Shown piece by piece: positions 1 to 9,044 of a stretch of 24,611 bases of DNA. The notes under the pieces were generated by a model that had not been told where the DNA came from, searched no databases, and saw nothing but the letters and a program-made list of their open reading frames with translations. Origin of the DNA: Deltaproteobacteria bacterium (GTDB taxonomy: Bacteria > Desulfobacterota_B > Binatia > UBA9968); assembly GCA_005879255.1 (NCBI GenBank), contig VBKY01000274.1, positions 1 through 24,611 on the forward strand. Reading direction: 5' to 3'. A program made the translations under genes and the position numbers. Position 1 is the first letter of the stretch; every line of letters begins with the position of its first letter.

Positions 1-51
1 TCGCGACAGAATGAAAAACGCGGCACGGCTTTACTCAATCGGAGGCGCGCA

Positions 52-1089
52 ATGAAAACAAGGGCAATCGTCATAGCTGCTTTGTTCGCTATCTCCTTCT
101 CGGTTGCCCAGTTCATGTTCGCACGAGTTTATGCGGCGCAAGCGCCGCTTTCGGCCAAGCAACAAGCGCTGATTGACGCCGCCAAGAAAGAAGGTGTCAT
201 CGATATCATCGCGACCTGGCGGCCCAGTGAAGCCAAGGGGATATTCGGCGCTTTCAAGGAGGCTTACCCGTTCATAGAGGTCAAACAAACGATGATGGCC
301 GGCGCCGTTGGCTTTGAGCGACTCAGAGCGGAGTTTGCCTCTGGCCGCCGGACGACGGATCTCATAAATACTTCGATTGTCGATCTGGAAAAGGCCGGGA
401 TGGTCCAGGCCTAGAAAAAAACCGTTCACTCGTCGTTGATGGCAGCTCTAGAGCCTGGCGGAACGTACGCGCTCGTTTATCGGCAGGATCTGGTTCCAAA
501 AAACTTACAACCGCTAACCTACACCAAATTGTCCGATCCTCGCTTGCGCGGCAAGATCGGCGTCAACATACGCCAGTATTATTTCTGGGATGCCTTGTAT
601 CCAAAGTGGAGCGAGGAAGAGATCATGCGCTACATCAAAACGGTCATCGTTCCGCAGAAACCGAGGCTGTACAACGGCTCCGGCGACGGCTGGGAAATGT
701 TGGTCCGCGGCGAGATCTGGGCCAATCCGGTTTCCAACACGCACCAGTATTTTTCTCGTTACCAGCCGAAGGGGGTTAAAAATATAGCTGTGGCCCCGGA
801 CTTGGCCGGTGTCGAATCCGGCAAACCGATCGCGCTGCTGAAAGACGCGCCGCATCCCAACGCGTCGAAGCTGTTTCTCCACTGGATCACCTCGGACAAT
901 GGCCAGGAGGCTCTTCACCAGCATCGAGGTCGCGCTAATCCTTATGATGAAACGAATATCGTCGGGCGCTGGTTCAAGCAGCATGGCGCCAAACTCTACG
1001 AGTATCCCGATGAAGAGCGCGAGGCCAAAGCCAGGGAGAACGGCGTGCAAATCCTGCAACTATTCGGCGTGCCGGTGCCGGAAAGATAA
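52..1089 (+). pseudogene. ABC transporter solute-binding protein, interrupted by in-frame TAG
   Basis: Periplasmic solute-binding protein of an ABC importer resembling the Fe(III)/small-organic-anion type. The reading frame is constant from ATG 52 to the stop at 1089 except for a TAG at 412-414, so this is a nonsense codon and not a frameshift. The start is supported by GGAGG about 9 bases upstream and by a signal peptide (hydrophobic residues about 5-28, ending VYAAQ). The first half has the usual opening 'LIDAAKKEGVIDIIATW' and the second half carries 'LVYRQDLVPKNL', 'LRGKIGV' and the conserved tail segment 'DAPHPNASKLFLHWI'. The segment between 'KAGMVQA' and 'YALVYR' is about ten residues shorter than in the related proteins of this window, so a small deletion may accompany the stop. 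The permease starts 3 bases after the stop, which suggests one operon. A sequencing error at the TAG is possible. Confidence 0.8.
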
Positions 1090-1092
1090 TCT

Positions 1093-2823
1093 ATGCAGCT
1101 GGTGGAGGCGGAAAGAGCGTTGTATGCCAGCAAGATCCTGCCGCGTTTCAGCACCACCAACCTCATCCTGGTCGGGACCGTCGCGATCATCGCCTATCTC
1201 GTAGTCGCTCCGATCATTTTTCTCTTGTGGAGCAGCTTTCGGACTGCGTTACCCACGCCGGCCAATCCGGGGCTTTTCACGCTAAAAAACTACATCTTCG
1301 TATACAGCAACCCCGCCACGTATACATTGTTTCTCAACACGGCAATCTTCGTCTTGGTGTGTACCTCGTTAGCGCTTTTGTTAGCCGTTGGCTTCGCGTG
1401 GCTGATCGAACGGACCGATATATCGGCCAAGGGTACGCTTTTCGTTTTGATTTTGCTGCCATCGGCCGTTCCGTCTTTACTGATGGGCATATCGTATATC
1501 ATTCTTGCCGGGCCTGAAGCCGGACTTTTGAATCGACTCACCGATGAATTGTTCGGCGTTAAACCTTTCAACATTTTTTCGCTGCCGGCCATGTTCATCT
1601 TGCAGGCCCTCAGCAGCGTGCCGGCGTCTTTTTTGATCGTGCTCTCGGCGCTTAGAAGCATGGACCCGGCGCTCGAGGAGGCCGCTTCCGTTTCAGGGGT
1701 GGGTTGGCTGAGTACGATCCGAAGGGTCACCTTTCCGATGATGGTTCCGGCTATCCTGTCAGCAGCGATCTACACGGGAATGAGTATCGCGGAGACCTTT
1801 GAAATTCCGGCGCTGATCGGCGTGCCGATTGGATTTCATGTCCTTTCCTCCCAGGTGTACCTCTCTTTGCGTGTGTGGGGGAACCATACCGTTGCCAGCG
1901 CGTATTCCGTCATATTTCTCATCATGCTCATAGGGTTAGTTTATCTCTACCAGAAAACGACACGCCACGGCTTTCGGTACGCCACCATTTCCGGCAAGGG
2001 ATACCGGCCCAAACTCATTAAAATCGGTCGCTGGAAGTATGTTGCGTTAATTCTGATCGCCTTTTATCTCTTCGTCACCATCGCCTTGCCCTTCTTTGTT
2101 TTTATCTGGTCCAGCCTCTATCCAAACTGGCAACCTCCTTCTTTGGCGATGTTGTCTCAAGCAAACCTGGAAAGCTACCGTGAAGTCTTTGGCAACGCTA
2201 ATTTTCTTGAGAGTGTAAAAAACACTTTGATTCTAATGCTGGTGACTCCGGTGATCACGGTCGCGTTGATCAGCGTCGCCTCGTGGTTAATCGTCCGCTC
2301 CAATCTAAGTCTAAAAAGCAAATCGCTCCTCGATACCTTGACATTTTGGCCCCATGCCTATCCGGGAATTGTCCTGGGGGTCGCGCTGTTGTGGTTTTTC
2401 ATCATCGTCAACTTTCCGCCGGTTTGGGGAACCCTCTGGCCGATCATATTGGGGCTGACGATTTCTTATATGCCTTTTAGCGTGCGAACCTTGAACGCGG
2501 CCTTTATCCAGGTGCATCAAGAGCTCGAACAGGCGGCTTATGTTAGCGGCGCGAGCTGGCTAACCACTTTCCTGCGCATCACCCTGCCGCTGGTGCTACC
2601 TGCGCTCGCGTCCGTGGCGCTGTGGATCGCCATTCACGCGATGCGGTCGCTCACGGTGCCTATGTTCTTGACCACTCAGGGTAATGAAGTGTTAGCGATG
2701 CTTCTGTGGACCTATTGGGATAACGATATGGTCGAGGCGGTCTCTGTGATAGGCCTCTTGTACCTCGTGGTGTGCGTGGTGTTGTCTTTGGTGTGGCGCC
2801 GTTACGGGTTCAGAAATTGGTGA
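1093..2823 (+). CDS. ABC transporter permease, fused two-domain (FbpB-like)
   Basis: Inner-membrane permease of a binding-protein-dependent ABC importer, 576 residues. It carries two complete MetI-type domains in one chain, the arrangement known from iron(III) importers such as FbpB/AfuB. Each half shows the EAA loop that docks the ATPase: 'LEEAASVSGVGWLSTIRRVTFP' split around residue 196, and 'LEQAAYVSGASWLTTF...ITLPLVLP' near residue 477. Many hydrophobic segments of about 20 residues are visible throughout. The ATG lies 3 bases after the stop of the preceding binding-protein gene, with GGAAAG as a weak ribosome site, so the two are co-transcribed. No ATPase gene follows, so the importer must use an ATPase encoded elsewhere. 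The substrate cannot be read from the sequence; iron or a small organic anion are the family's usual choices. Confidence 0.9.
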   Translation: MQLVEAERALYASKILPRFSTTNLILVGTVAIIAYLVVAPIIFLLWSSFRTALPTPANPGLFTLKNYIFVYSNPATYTLFLNTAIFVLVCTSLALLLAVGFAWLIERTDISAKGTLFVLILLPSAVPSLLMGISYIILAGPEAGLLNRLTDELFGVKPFNIFSLPAMFILQALSSVPASFLIVLSALRSMDPALEEAASVSGVGWLSTIRRVTFPMMVPAILSAAIYTGMSIAETFEIPALIGVPIGFHVLSSQVYLSLRVWGNHTVASAYSVIFLIMLIGLVYLYQKTTRHGFRYATISGKGYRPKLIKIGRWKYVALILIAFYLFVTIALPFFVFIWSSLYPNWQPPSLAMLSQANLESYREVFGNANFLESVKNTLILMLVTPVITVALISVASWLIVRSNLSLKSKSLLDTLTFWPHAYPGIVLGVALLWFFIIVNFPPVWGTLWPIILGLTISYMPFSVRTLNAAFIQVHQELEQAAYVSGASWLTTFLRITLPLVLPALASVALWIAIHAMRSLTVPMFLTTQGNEVLAMLLWTYWDNDMVEAVSVIGLLYLVVCVVLSLVWRRYGFRNW

Positions 2824-2872
2824 TCGAAAGATTCATGGTGCAAACACATGCGATCATTGACAGGGGGCTAAT

Positions 2873-3924
2873 ATGAGAATGGGAGCGCTTGTAACCATTT
2901 GGCTTTTCAGCGCCGCTTCTTACCTAGGATTCGACGGGCATGTTTATGCGCAGTCTTCGTATTACCAAGGCAAGACCATCAGACTTGTACAGGGACGCGA
3001 GCCGGGCGGTTCGGGAGACACCAGAGCAAAATTGGTCATACCCTATTTAAAGAAATACCTTCCAGGAAATCCCAATATCGTAAATGAGTTCATGCCAGGC
3101 GGCGGAGGTCGCAAAGCCGCCAACTACCTTTTCAGCGCGCGCCCGGACGGTCTGACCATCGGCCATGTCAGCAGTGGCGTGGTGACGAGTTCTGTCTTGG
3201 GGGAAAGCGGCGTCCAATATGAGCTCGACAAATTTCATTGGCTCGGATCGACCGATAGCGCCTTCCACTATGCTTTCGCGATTCGCAAAGAGTTAGGGCT
3301 GACTAACGCAGAAAAGCTGCAAGCCTATTCGGGGCTTAAATTGGTGCAACATCCATAGGCCACACCACTTACACGTTCGGACGCAGTTTTGCCTGGCTGC
3401 TCGGTGTTAAAGATCCCAGATTTGTCTTGGGCTATGCCTCTCTCGAGCTTGATCTGGCCGTGGAACGGGGCGAGGCGGATGCGCGTAGTAACAACACCAG
3501 CGAGGTGCTCCGGCGCTATCCCGATGCGCTTAAGAAAGGTCCGTTCAATTATGTCGCCATCTTCAAAATTCCTCGAGATGACAAGGATCCGGAGTTCGAT
3601 CATCTTCCCGAAATCGACAACTTCTCGAAAGCGGAGAGGGAGCGGCGCTTGCTGACCTTGATCCGCGCCATGAGAGTTGTCGGAACTCCCTACTTGATTC
3701 CTCCGGGCACGCCCAAAGAACTGGTACAAATCGTGCGGGAGGGAATGAGTAAAACCTTTCGCGATCCTGAGTTCAAAAAAGAATACAGGAAGATCACCGG
3801 CGACGATGTCAGTCCGATAACGCCGGAACGACAAGAAGAAATCGTCAGGTCGGTGCCGCGTGACGTGGAGACCATCGAACTCTTCAAATTGATTAACGGC
3901 AACCAGCCTCTCCCAGCTCGTTAG
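2873..3924 (+). pseudogene. TTT-family (TctC/Bug-type) receptor, 1-base frameshift
   Basis: Periplasmic receptor of the tripartite tricarboxylate transporter type (TctC/Bug superfamily), which binds carboxylates or related small molecules. ATG 2873 is preceded by GGGGG 5 bases away and starts a signal peptide ending 'VYAQ'. The mature part opens 'SSYYQGKTIRLVQGREPGGSGD', the family hallmark, here split by variable residues. The frame runs to a TAG at 3356-3358 and then resumes one frame lower. The joined reading around 3335-3363 is LK-IGATSIGHTTY, matching 'GLRIGAQSVGHGTYY' of the intact paralogue at 14228. The simplest lesion is loss of one A in the A run at 3338-3340. The second part continues to TAG 3922-3924 with 'PPGTPKELVQIVREGMSKTF'. 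A homopolymer sequencing error cannot be excluded. No TctA or TctB membrane partner is present. Confidence 0.85.
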
Positions 3925-3954
3925 GTTCGTTCATGCAATAATGGGTCGGCCAGA

Positions 3955-5055
3955 ATGACAACTCGATTCTCTTTGTTCATACTTTTTTTGCTTGCCGCAT
4001 CCAGCGCACTAGCTGCATCGGCGGGTCCGGCGTTGCAAAGCAAACAAGAGGCGGAAGCCAAGGGACATGTCTTCCATTCGAGCCATGACGACATCGTCAA
4101 AATGGCAAAGCAGGAAGCGAAGGTTGACGGAATAGTTTCTCTTGATCCGGAAACCTTCGGTCCTCTGACGAAAGCTTTCAAAAGCAGATATCCCTTTCTC
4201 GATCTAAAGCTCCGCGAAGTTACGGGAACGGAGGCGACACAGCGATTCCTGCTGGAAGTTCAGAGTGGCACGGCGCAGGCGGACTTCACCTACATCAGTG
4301 AAGATTTTTATAAAGGATTTATTTCTCGCGGCAAGAAGTTCGATATCTTAGGGATGGCCGAGCAGGGTGTTCTATCGATCCCGGTCAAGATGATCGATCC
4401 TCTGTCGCGCAAGGCGATTGCGGCGGCGACTATTTTCGCTGCCATCGCCTTTAACAAGTGCCTCCTCGAACCGGCCAAGGTTCCAGACCGTTGGGAGGAT
4501 TTTTTAAAGCCGGAGCTGAAAGGCAAAAAGTTTTTGGTGGATATCCGGCCTTTTCATTATCAATCGTTTGCCGCTGGAGCGGGCGAAGAATGGATGCTCG
4601 ATTATGCTCAGAAGATCGCCGCCCAGGATCCTGTGTGGATCAGAGGAGCCAGCCGGATTCTTACCTCGATCGCTGCGGGTGAGTACCAGTTGCACTCGGG
4701 AATTAATTATCACAGCACGCTGAGGGCCAAGGAGAAGGACAAAACCGGGTGCTTGGAGCTCAAAATCATCGAACCGGTTCCCGTGCGCCTCTCTGAACCA
4801 CAAATGGTCGTCGAGACGGCGAAGCACCCGAACGCGGCTCTGCTGTGGCTGGAATTCCTCGCGGGCGCCGAAGCCCAGGCGATTATCGACACGTACGAGC
4901 CGCTGAAATCTTCCATTTACACACCGGGATCAGCCGTGGAAAAAATCATTCGCGGGAAAAAGATCTGGCTCAAGGACTGGAAGCACTACGAGAAAGGGCC
5001 GGACTGGATGGGTATGGCGGTAAAGGCATTTGGCTTTCCCAAGGCGGGAAGCTAA
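3955..5055 (+). CDS. Extracellular solute-binding protein (orphan, paralogue 1)
   Basis: Periplasmic solute-binding protein, 366 residues, with a clear signal peptide (residues 5-21, ending SALA|AS). It is one of three close relatives in this window, with 10867-11994 and 15891-17000. They share an N-terminal 'SSHDDIVKMAK' region, 'LDPETFGPLTKAFK..YPF', 'TGTEATQRFLLE', 'WEDFLKPELKGKKFLVDIRP', 'IIEPVPV' and the ending 'GFPKA'. These are family-type hinge and domain-core blocks of ABC binding proteins. No permease of matching order follows, and the next gene is a thiolase only 46 bases downstream. It may therefore be co-transcribed with the acyl-CoA genes and capture a substrate that feeds them, which is inference. 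The ribosome site before ATG 3955 is weak; the start is chosen because it gives the signal peptide. Confidence 0.88.
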   Translation: MTTRFSLFILFLLAASSALAASAGPALQSKQEAEAKGHVFHSSHDDIVKMAKQEAKVDGIVSLDPETFGPLTKAFKSRYPFLDLKLREVTGTEATQRFLLEVQSGTAQADFTYISEDFYKGFISRGKKFDILGMAEQGVLSIPVKMIDPLSRKAIAAATIFAAIAFNKCLLEPAKVPDRWEDFLKPELKGKKFLVDIRPFHYQSFAAGAGEEWMLDYAQKIAAQDPVWIRGASRILTSIAAGEYQLHSGINYHSTLRAKEKDKTGCLELKIIEPVPVRLSEPQMVVETAKHPNAALLWLEFLAGAEAQAIIDTYEPLKSSIYTPGSAVEKIIRGKKIWLKDWKHYEKGPDWMGMAVKAFGFPKAGS

Positions 5056-5101
5056 TCAAGGTTGTTCCGCGGTCTGATCTCGATCAGGACTGGAGTCCCT
5101 C

Positions 5102-6391
5102 ATGGAAACGCACAGGTTGTCAGGAAAATACGCGATCGCCGGGTTGGGAATGGTCGTCGGCGTTCCCGAAAAGGAATTGGCAAAACGTAAGGCCGACCTG
5201 CCGGGTCATCCGATGTTGGAACACGCGATCCCGTCTCCCGTGCTCGACCTCTCGGCCAAGGACCTCGAAGCCGAAGCTGCGCGCCGCGCGATTGAAGATG
5301 CCGGCTTGAGCAACAAAGATATTGATGGCGCCGTCCATGTTCATGGCGGTCCCAGAAGCGGTCGCGGGGTCATCGAGCACATGGACGCTTTTCCGCGGAT
5401 GTTAGGTCTGCCCGTCAACTTCTACTATCACTGTGGCAGAGGCGGCGGATGGGGAACGATCGGGATTATAACCGCATTGTCCTTCCTCGAGTTGGGGCTT
5501 GCCAAATACGTCGTCATCGCCGGATCGCGAGAAGATTGGACGAGAAGCCATAGAAGGGATGTCCGCGAGCAGGGAGTGCGCGGCCAGGTCAATCTCGCGA
5601 GCGTCGCCGGGATGTGGGGCCCGACCTTTGGCCGAACCGCCGCGGCGCACGATCACAGTATGTTCGCGACGCGGCATCGGCATGAATACGGCACAACCGA
5701 AGAGCAGTTTGGCGCCGGGGCCATTCAGGTGCGCGCCTGGGCCTGCAAGAATCCCCTGGCACTTATGTACGGCCGTCCGGCGACGATGGAAGACTACCTC
5801 GCGTCGCCGATGTACATCGCTCCCTATCACCTGATGGACATGGCGGTCACCACGGATGGCGCCGTCGCATTCGTCCTGACTTCGATGGAGCGCGCGCGCG
5901 ACTGTCCGAAGCCGCCTGTTGCTGTTCTCGGCATCGGCTACGGCGACGCGCAGGGAGGGCAATGGTGGGAGGGCGCCGCACACTACACGCGGCTTCCGGT
6001 GGCCAAGGCTAAAGAAGCGGCATTCGGTCAGGCCGGAATCGCCATTCAAGATATCGATGTAGCGCAGTTCTATGATTGCTTTACGGCGGAGCTAATACTT
6101 CAGTTGGAAGATTACGGCTGGTGCGCAAAAGGCGAAGGCGGCGCCTACATCGAGGCGGGTCACATCGGCCCCGGAGGCGCCACACCGGCGAATACCAGCG
6201 GCGGTCTTCTCTCGGCCTATCATTTGGCCGATATGACCGGACTGTCCGAAGCAATTTTTCAATTGCGCGGCGAAGCGCAAGAAAGACAGGTGCCGAACGC
6301 GCGCATTTCTTTAGTGACGGGACACGGCGGCGAAGTCTTCGCGCCGGGCATGTGTTCGATCCATACGAGTCTTGTGTTGGGGAGGCCCTGA
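5102..6391 (+). CDS. Thiolase family protein (lipid-transfer/Ltp-type)
   Basis: Thiolase-fold protein of 429 residues, of the class that pairs with DUF35 proteins (SCP-x/Ltp-like). Such pairs catalyse thiolytic or retro-aldol cleavage of acyl-CoA side chains. Recognisable parts are the N-terminal 'YAIAGLGMVVGVPEKE', Cys111 in 'YYHCGRGGGWG' near the usual nucleophile position, 'QFYDCFTAELILQLEDYGWC' followed by 'KGEGGAYIE', and 'GGATPANTSGGLLSAYHLADMTG'. In that last block the canonical GHPIGATG is replaced, although one His is kept. The C-terminus has 'TGHGGEVFAPGMCSIHTSLVLGR'-type sequence ending the fold. The changed active-site motifs favour a non-classical thiolase, possibly an aldolase-like enzyme, over an acetyl-CoA acetyltransferase. 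ATG 5102 has GGAG 6 bases upstream. The stop overlaps the start of the next gene (TGATG), so the two are translationally coupled. Confidence 0.87.
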   Translation: METHRLSGKYAIAGLGMVVGVPEKELAKRKADLPGHPMLEHAIPSPVLDLSAKDLEAEAARRAIEDAGLSNKDIDGAVHVHGGPRSGRGVIEHMDAFPRMLGLPVNFYYHCGRGGGWGTIGIITALSFLELGLAKYVVIAGSREDWTRSHRRDVREQGVRGQVNLASVAGMWGPTFGRTAAAHDHSMFATRHRHEYGTTEEQFGAGAIQVRAWACKNPLALMYGRPATMEDYLASPMYIAPYHLMDMAVTTDGAVAFVLTSMERARDCPKPPVAVLGIGYGDAQGGQWWEGAAHYTRLPVAKAKEAAFGQAGIAIQDIDVAQFYDCFTAELILQLEDYGWCAKGEGGAYIEAGHIGPGGATPANTSGGLLSAYHLADMTGLSEAIFQLRGEAQERQVPNARISLVTGHGGEVFAPGMCSIHTSLVLGRP

Positions 6392-6807
6392 TGGCTTGGA
6401 CTAAACCGATTCCTGTTGTTGAAAAAGTGATGAAGCCCTTTTGGGAAGGACTCAAGAATCACCGTTTTCTATTGATGAAATGCAACGAATGCGGCGCCTG
6501 GTATTGGCCGGCTACCTATTGCCGGAACCATCGGAACAAGCCATTTTTCGGTAGCCTGTCGTGGACCGATGCCAGCGGGCAGGGAAAAATCATTTCTTTC
6601 AACGTCACGCGGGTAGCCATGCGGCCGGCTTTCAAAGATGAAACGCCCTATGTGTATGCGCTCATTCAGCTCAGCGAAGGACCGATCATCTCGAGCAATA
6701 TTATCAATTGCCCGGCGGAGTCGGTCCATATCGACATGCCGGTTCGGGTGGTCTATCGCGATGTCGCCGAAATCAACCTGACGATTCCTTATTTTGAGCC
6801 TCTCTGA
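6391..6807 (+). CDS. Zn-ribbon / OB-fold (DUF35) protein, thiolase partner
   Basis: DUF35-type protein of 138 residues: an N-terminal helix, a rubredoxin-like zinc ribbon, then an OB fold. In known bacterial and archaeal systems it binds the thiolase subunit and helps present the acyl-CoA. A longer frame begins upstream, but ATG 6391 is the real start: it overlaps the thiolase stop (TGATG) and gives the usual family opening with 'PFWEGLKNHRFLLMKC'. The zinc knuckle reads CNECG at about residues 31-35, followed by 'YCRNH', so the fourth ligand would be His instead of the usual Cys. The OB-fold part has 'GQGKIISFNVTR' and ends 'IPYFEPL', typical for the family. The gene order thiolase-DUF35 strongly supports a two-subunit enzyme. 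Confidence 0.9.
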   Translation: MAWTKPIPVVEKVMKPFWEGLKNHRFLLMKCNECGAWYWPATYCRNHRNKPFFGSLSWTDASGQGKIISFNVTRVAMRPAFKDETPYVYALIQLSEGPIISSNIINCPAESVHIDMPVRVVYRDVAEINLTIPYFEPL

Positions 6808-6878
6808 TACGGCTCCGTTCGAAGGCCGCCGGCGTAAAGCAGCTCGCAGATCAAAAGAGCGGAGACCATGACAGCGAC

Positions 6879-9044
6879 ATGAATGATGAGTGGAAAGCGG
6901 ACCTGCAAACTCTGTTCAACCCACGCTCTGTCGCTCTGATAGGGGCCTCGGAGTCCTCGTCCAGATCACGGGCAATTATTAGCAACATGCGCGAATTCGG
7001 CTATCGGGGAGAAATATTCCCGGTTCATCCCAAGCGCGATGAAGCCTTCGGCCTCAGGTGTTATCCGAGGGTCACCGACATTCCGGAGGTCGTTGACGCC
7101 TTCATCATTGCGGTCCCGCGCGATCAAGTCATCGTCGCCTTGGAAGGATGTGCAGAAAAGAGTATCCCCGCGGGCGTCATCATATCCGCCGGCTTTGCCG
7201 AGGCCTCGCCGGAAGGAAAGGTTCTGCAAGACCGGCTCACACAAATTGCCGAAACGGCAAAGATCAGGATTTGCGGCCCTAACTGTTACGGCATTGCCAA
7301 CATACACGAGCGCGTTGCCTTGCTCCTCGGTACGGATGTCCGACATGTGCAGCCGGGAAAGATCGGCCTCGTGTTCCAGAGTGGCGGGCTCTTGAACTTA
7401 ACCTTGCTTGCGGCCTGGGACAGAGGATGGGGCGTCAGCCATGCGATTTCATGCGGTAATGAGGCCGTGATTCACGTCGCGCACTACGCCGAGTATCTGG
7501 TCAGGGATAGTCGAACTCAAGTCGTCGGTATTCTTACAGAGGGGATCAAAGATCCTGAGAAGTTTCTCGCTGTCGCACGGTCGGCCGCTGAGCTCGAAAA
7601 ACCGCTGATTGTCTTGAAGATCGGCAAATCGGAAAAAGGCGTCAAAGCAGCTCAGGCCCATACAGGAACTCTCGTCGGCTCAGACACTGTTTACGATGCG
7701 GTGTTCAAGCAGCACGGAGTGGTGCGCGTTCATGACCTCGATGATTTCATTGAAACCGTCGAGCTTTTCGCCAAACGCAAGAGACCAAGGGGAGGTCGGT
7801 TGGGATTCATTGCCCCATCGGGCGCCGAATGTGGGCTCATCGCGGACATTGCGACAGACATCGGAATTGATTTGCCGGAGCTACCCGCAAAGACCGTTGA
7901 CAGGCTCAAAAAGGTACAGTCCCCATTTCTTTCTATCCGCAATCCGCTGAATGCGCCGGAGCAGTATACGCGCAAGGAAAAAATCTTTAACGCATGCATC
8001 GCCGCTTTGCTTGACGCCGACAACCTCGACATTGTCGGGCTCAGACTGCCATTGCCTAGGATGAGAGAAGACAGAGACGTTGTGAACCGTTTTGTCGATC
8101 TGGTTCAGGCAGGGAAAAAAACGGAAAAGCTCTTGATCGTGTTTTCGCGAGCGTCGGTCAGTTTACCTGAATACTGGCGCCAACTGTTGCGTGAGCATGA
8201 AATTCCGTTTCTGTTGGAATACCGAAAAGGATTCAAGGCGTTAAAATCTTTGCTGAGCTATTACCGCTTCATTGATAGAGACAGAGCGTCCTGCGACGCG
8301 GGAGTACGAGTAGACGTAAACCTCGGCAAAGTAAAAGGCTTGCTCCAATCTTTCGGGCGGACATTGACAGAGCGGCAGAGTAAACAGATTCTTGCAGAGT
8401 ACGGAATTCCGATTGCCCGGGAAACTCTCGCGACAAGCGCCGAAGAGGCCGTCGAGATAGCGCGCCGGATAGGTTATCCGGTGGTGCTGAAGATCGAGTC
8501 GCCTGAAATCGCTCATAAGACCGAGGCGCGCGCGGTCGAGATAGGCATAAGCAACGACGCGGAAGTCCGTGCCGACTATGGTCGAATTATGGAAAACGCT
8601 CGAGCACACAACTCCGCTGCACAGATCAATGGCGTTCTGGTTCAGGAAATGGTTCGTGGCGCGAGAGAAGTCATCATCGGCATGACTCAGGACTCGCAAT
8701 GGGGACCGATGATCATCTTGGGTCTAGGCGGCATTTTGGTAGAGGTCTTGAAAGATATCGCCACTCGGGTAGCGCCTTTAACCAGGTTCGATGTCGAGGA
8801 GATGATGCATGAGCTCAAGGGCGCAAAAATCCTCGAGGGATTCAGAGGACAGCCACCGGCGGATATCGCTGCGGTGATTGATATTGTTCTACGGTTCTCC
8901 CAGCTTTGTCTTGATCTTAAAGCCGACATCGCCGAGATCGATATCAATCCACTGATGATTTGCGAAAACGGCAAAGGCGCTAAGGTCGTCGACTGTCTGA
9001 TGACGCGCCTGCTACCAGAATCCCGGCACAATATCGGACCTTAA
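6879..9044 (+). CDS. Acetate--CoA ligase family protein (NDP-forming acyl-CoA synthetase)
   Basis: Single-chain NDP-forming acyl-CoA synthetase of 721 residues, which interconverts an acyl-CoA plus ADP and phosphate with a free acid plus ATP. Domains in order: a CoA-binding Rossmann domain (about 10-140, 'FNPRSVALIGAS' and 'CGPNCYGI'), a succinyl-CoA-ligase-like domain (about 160-290) with the likely phospho-His261 in 'AHTGTLVGSD', a linker domain, and a C-terminal ATP-grasp domain (about 490-715) with 'GYPVVLKIESPEIAHKTE', 'GVLVQEMVRGAREVIIGM' and 'EIDINPLM'. The order matches fused alpha/beta ADP-forming acetyl-CoA synthetases. ATG 6879 is preceded by GGAG about 15 bases away, a long spacing. 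It lies 71 bases after the DUF35 gene and probably acts in the same pathway, either activating an acid taken up or recovering ATP from the thiolytic product. Confidence 0.92.
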   Translation: MNDEWKADLQTLFNPRSVALIGASESSSRSRAIISNMREFGYRGEIFPVHPKRDEAFGLRCYPRVTDIPEVVDAFIIAVPRDQVIVALEGCAEKSIPAGVIISAGFAEASPEGKVLQDRLTQIAETAKIRICGPNCYGIANIHERVALLLGTDVRHVQPGKIGLVFQSGGLLNLTLLAAWDRGWGVSHAISCGNEAVIHVAHYAEYLVRDSRTQVVGILTEGIKDPEKFLAVARSAAELEKPLIVLKIGKSEKGVKAAQAHTGTLVGSDTVYDAVFKQHGVVRVHDLDDFIETVELFAKRKRPRGGRLGFIAPSGAECGLIADIATDIGIDLPELPAKTVDRLKKVQSPFLSIRNPLNAPEQYTRKEKIFNACIAALLDADNLDIVGLRLPLPRMREDRDVVNRFVDLVQAGKKTEKLLIVFSRASVSLPEYWRQLLREHEIPFLLEYRKGFKALKSLLSYYRFIDRDRASCDAGVRVDVNLGKVKGLLQSFGRTLTERQSKQILAEYGIPIARETLATSAEEAVEIARRIGYPVVLKIESPEIAHKTEARAVEIGISNDAEVRADYGRIMENARAHNSAAQINGVLVQEMVRGAREVIIGMTQDSQWGPMIILGLGGILVEVLKDIATRVAPLTRFDVEEMMHELKGAKILEGFRGQPPADIAAVIDIVLRFSQLCLDLKADIAEIDINPLMICENGKGAKVVDCLMTRLLPESRHNIGP

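Noticed and set aside
412..414. TAG as a pyrrolysine codon in the binding-protein gene
   Set aside because: Pyrrolysine is not known in this protein family, no pyl genes are visible, and the region after the stop seems shortened, which fits decay or error better.
6076..6390. Upstream extension of the DUF35 gene
   Set aside because: This part is the thiolase gene read in another frame; the true start overlaps the thiolase stop.
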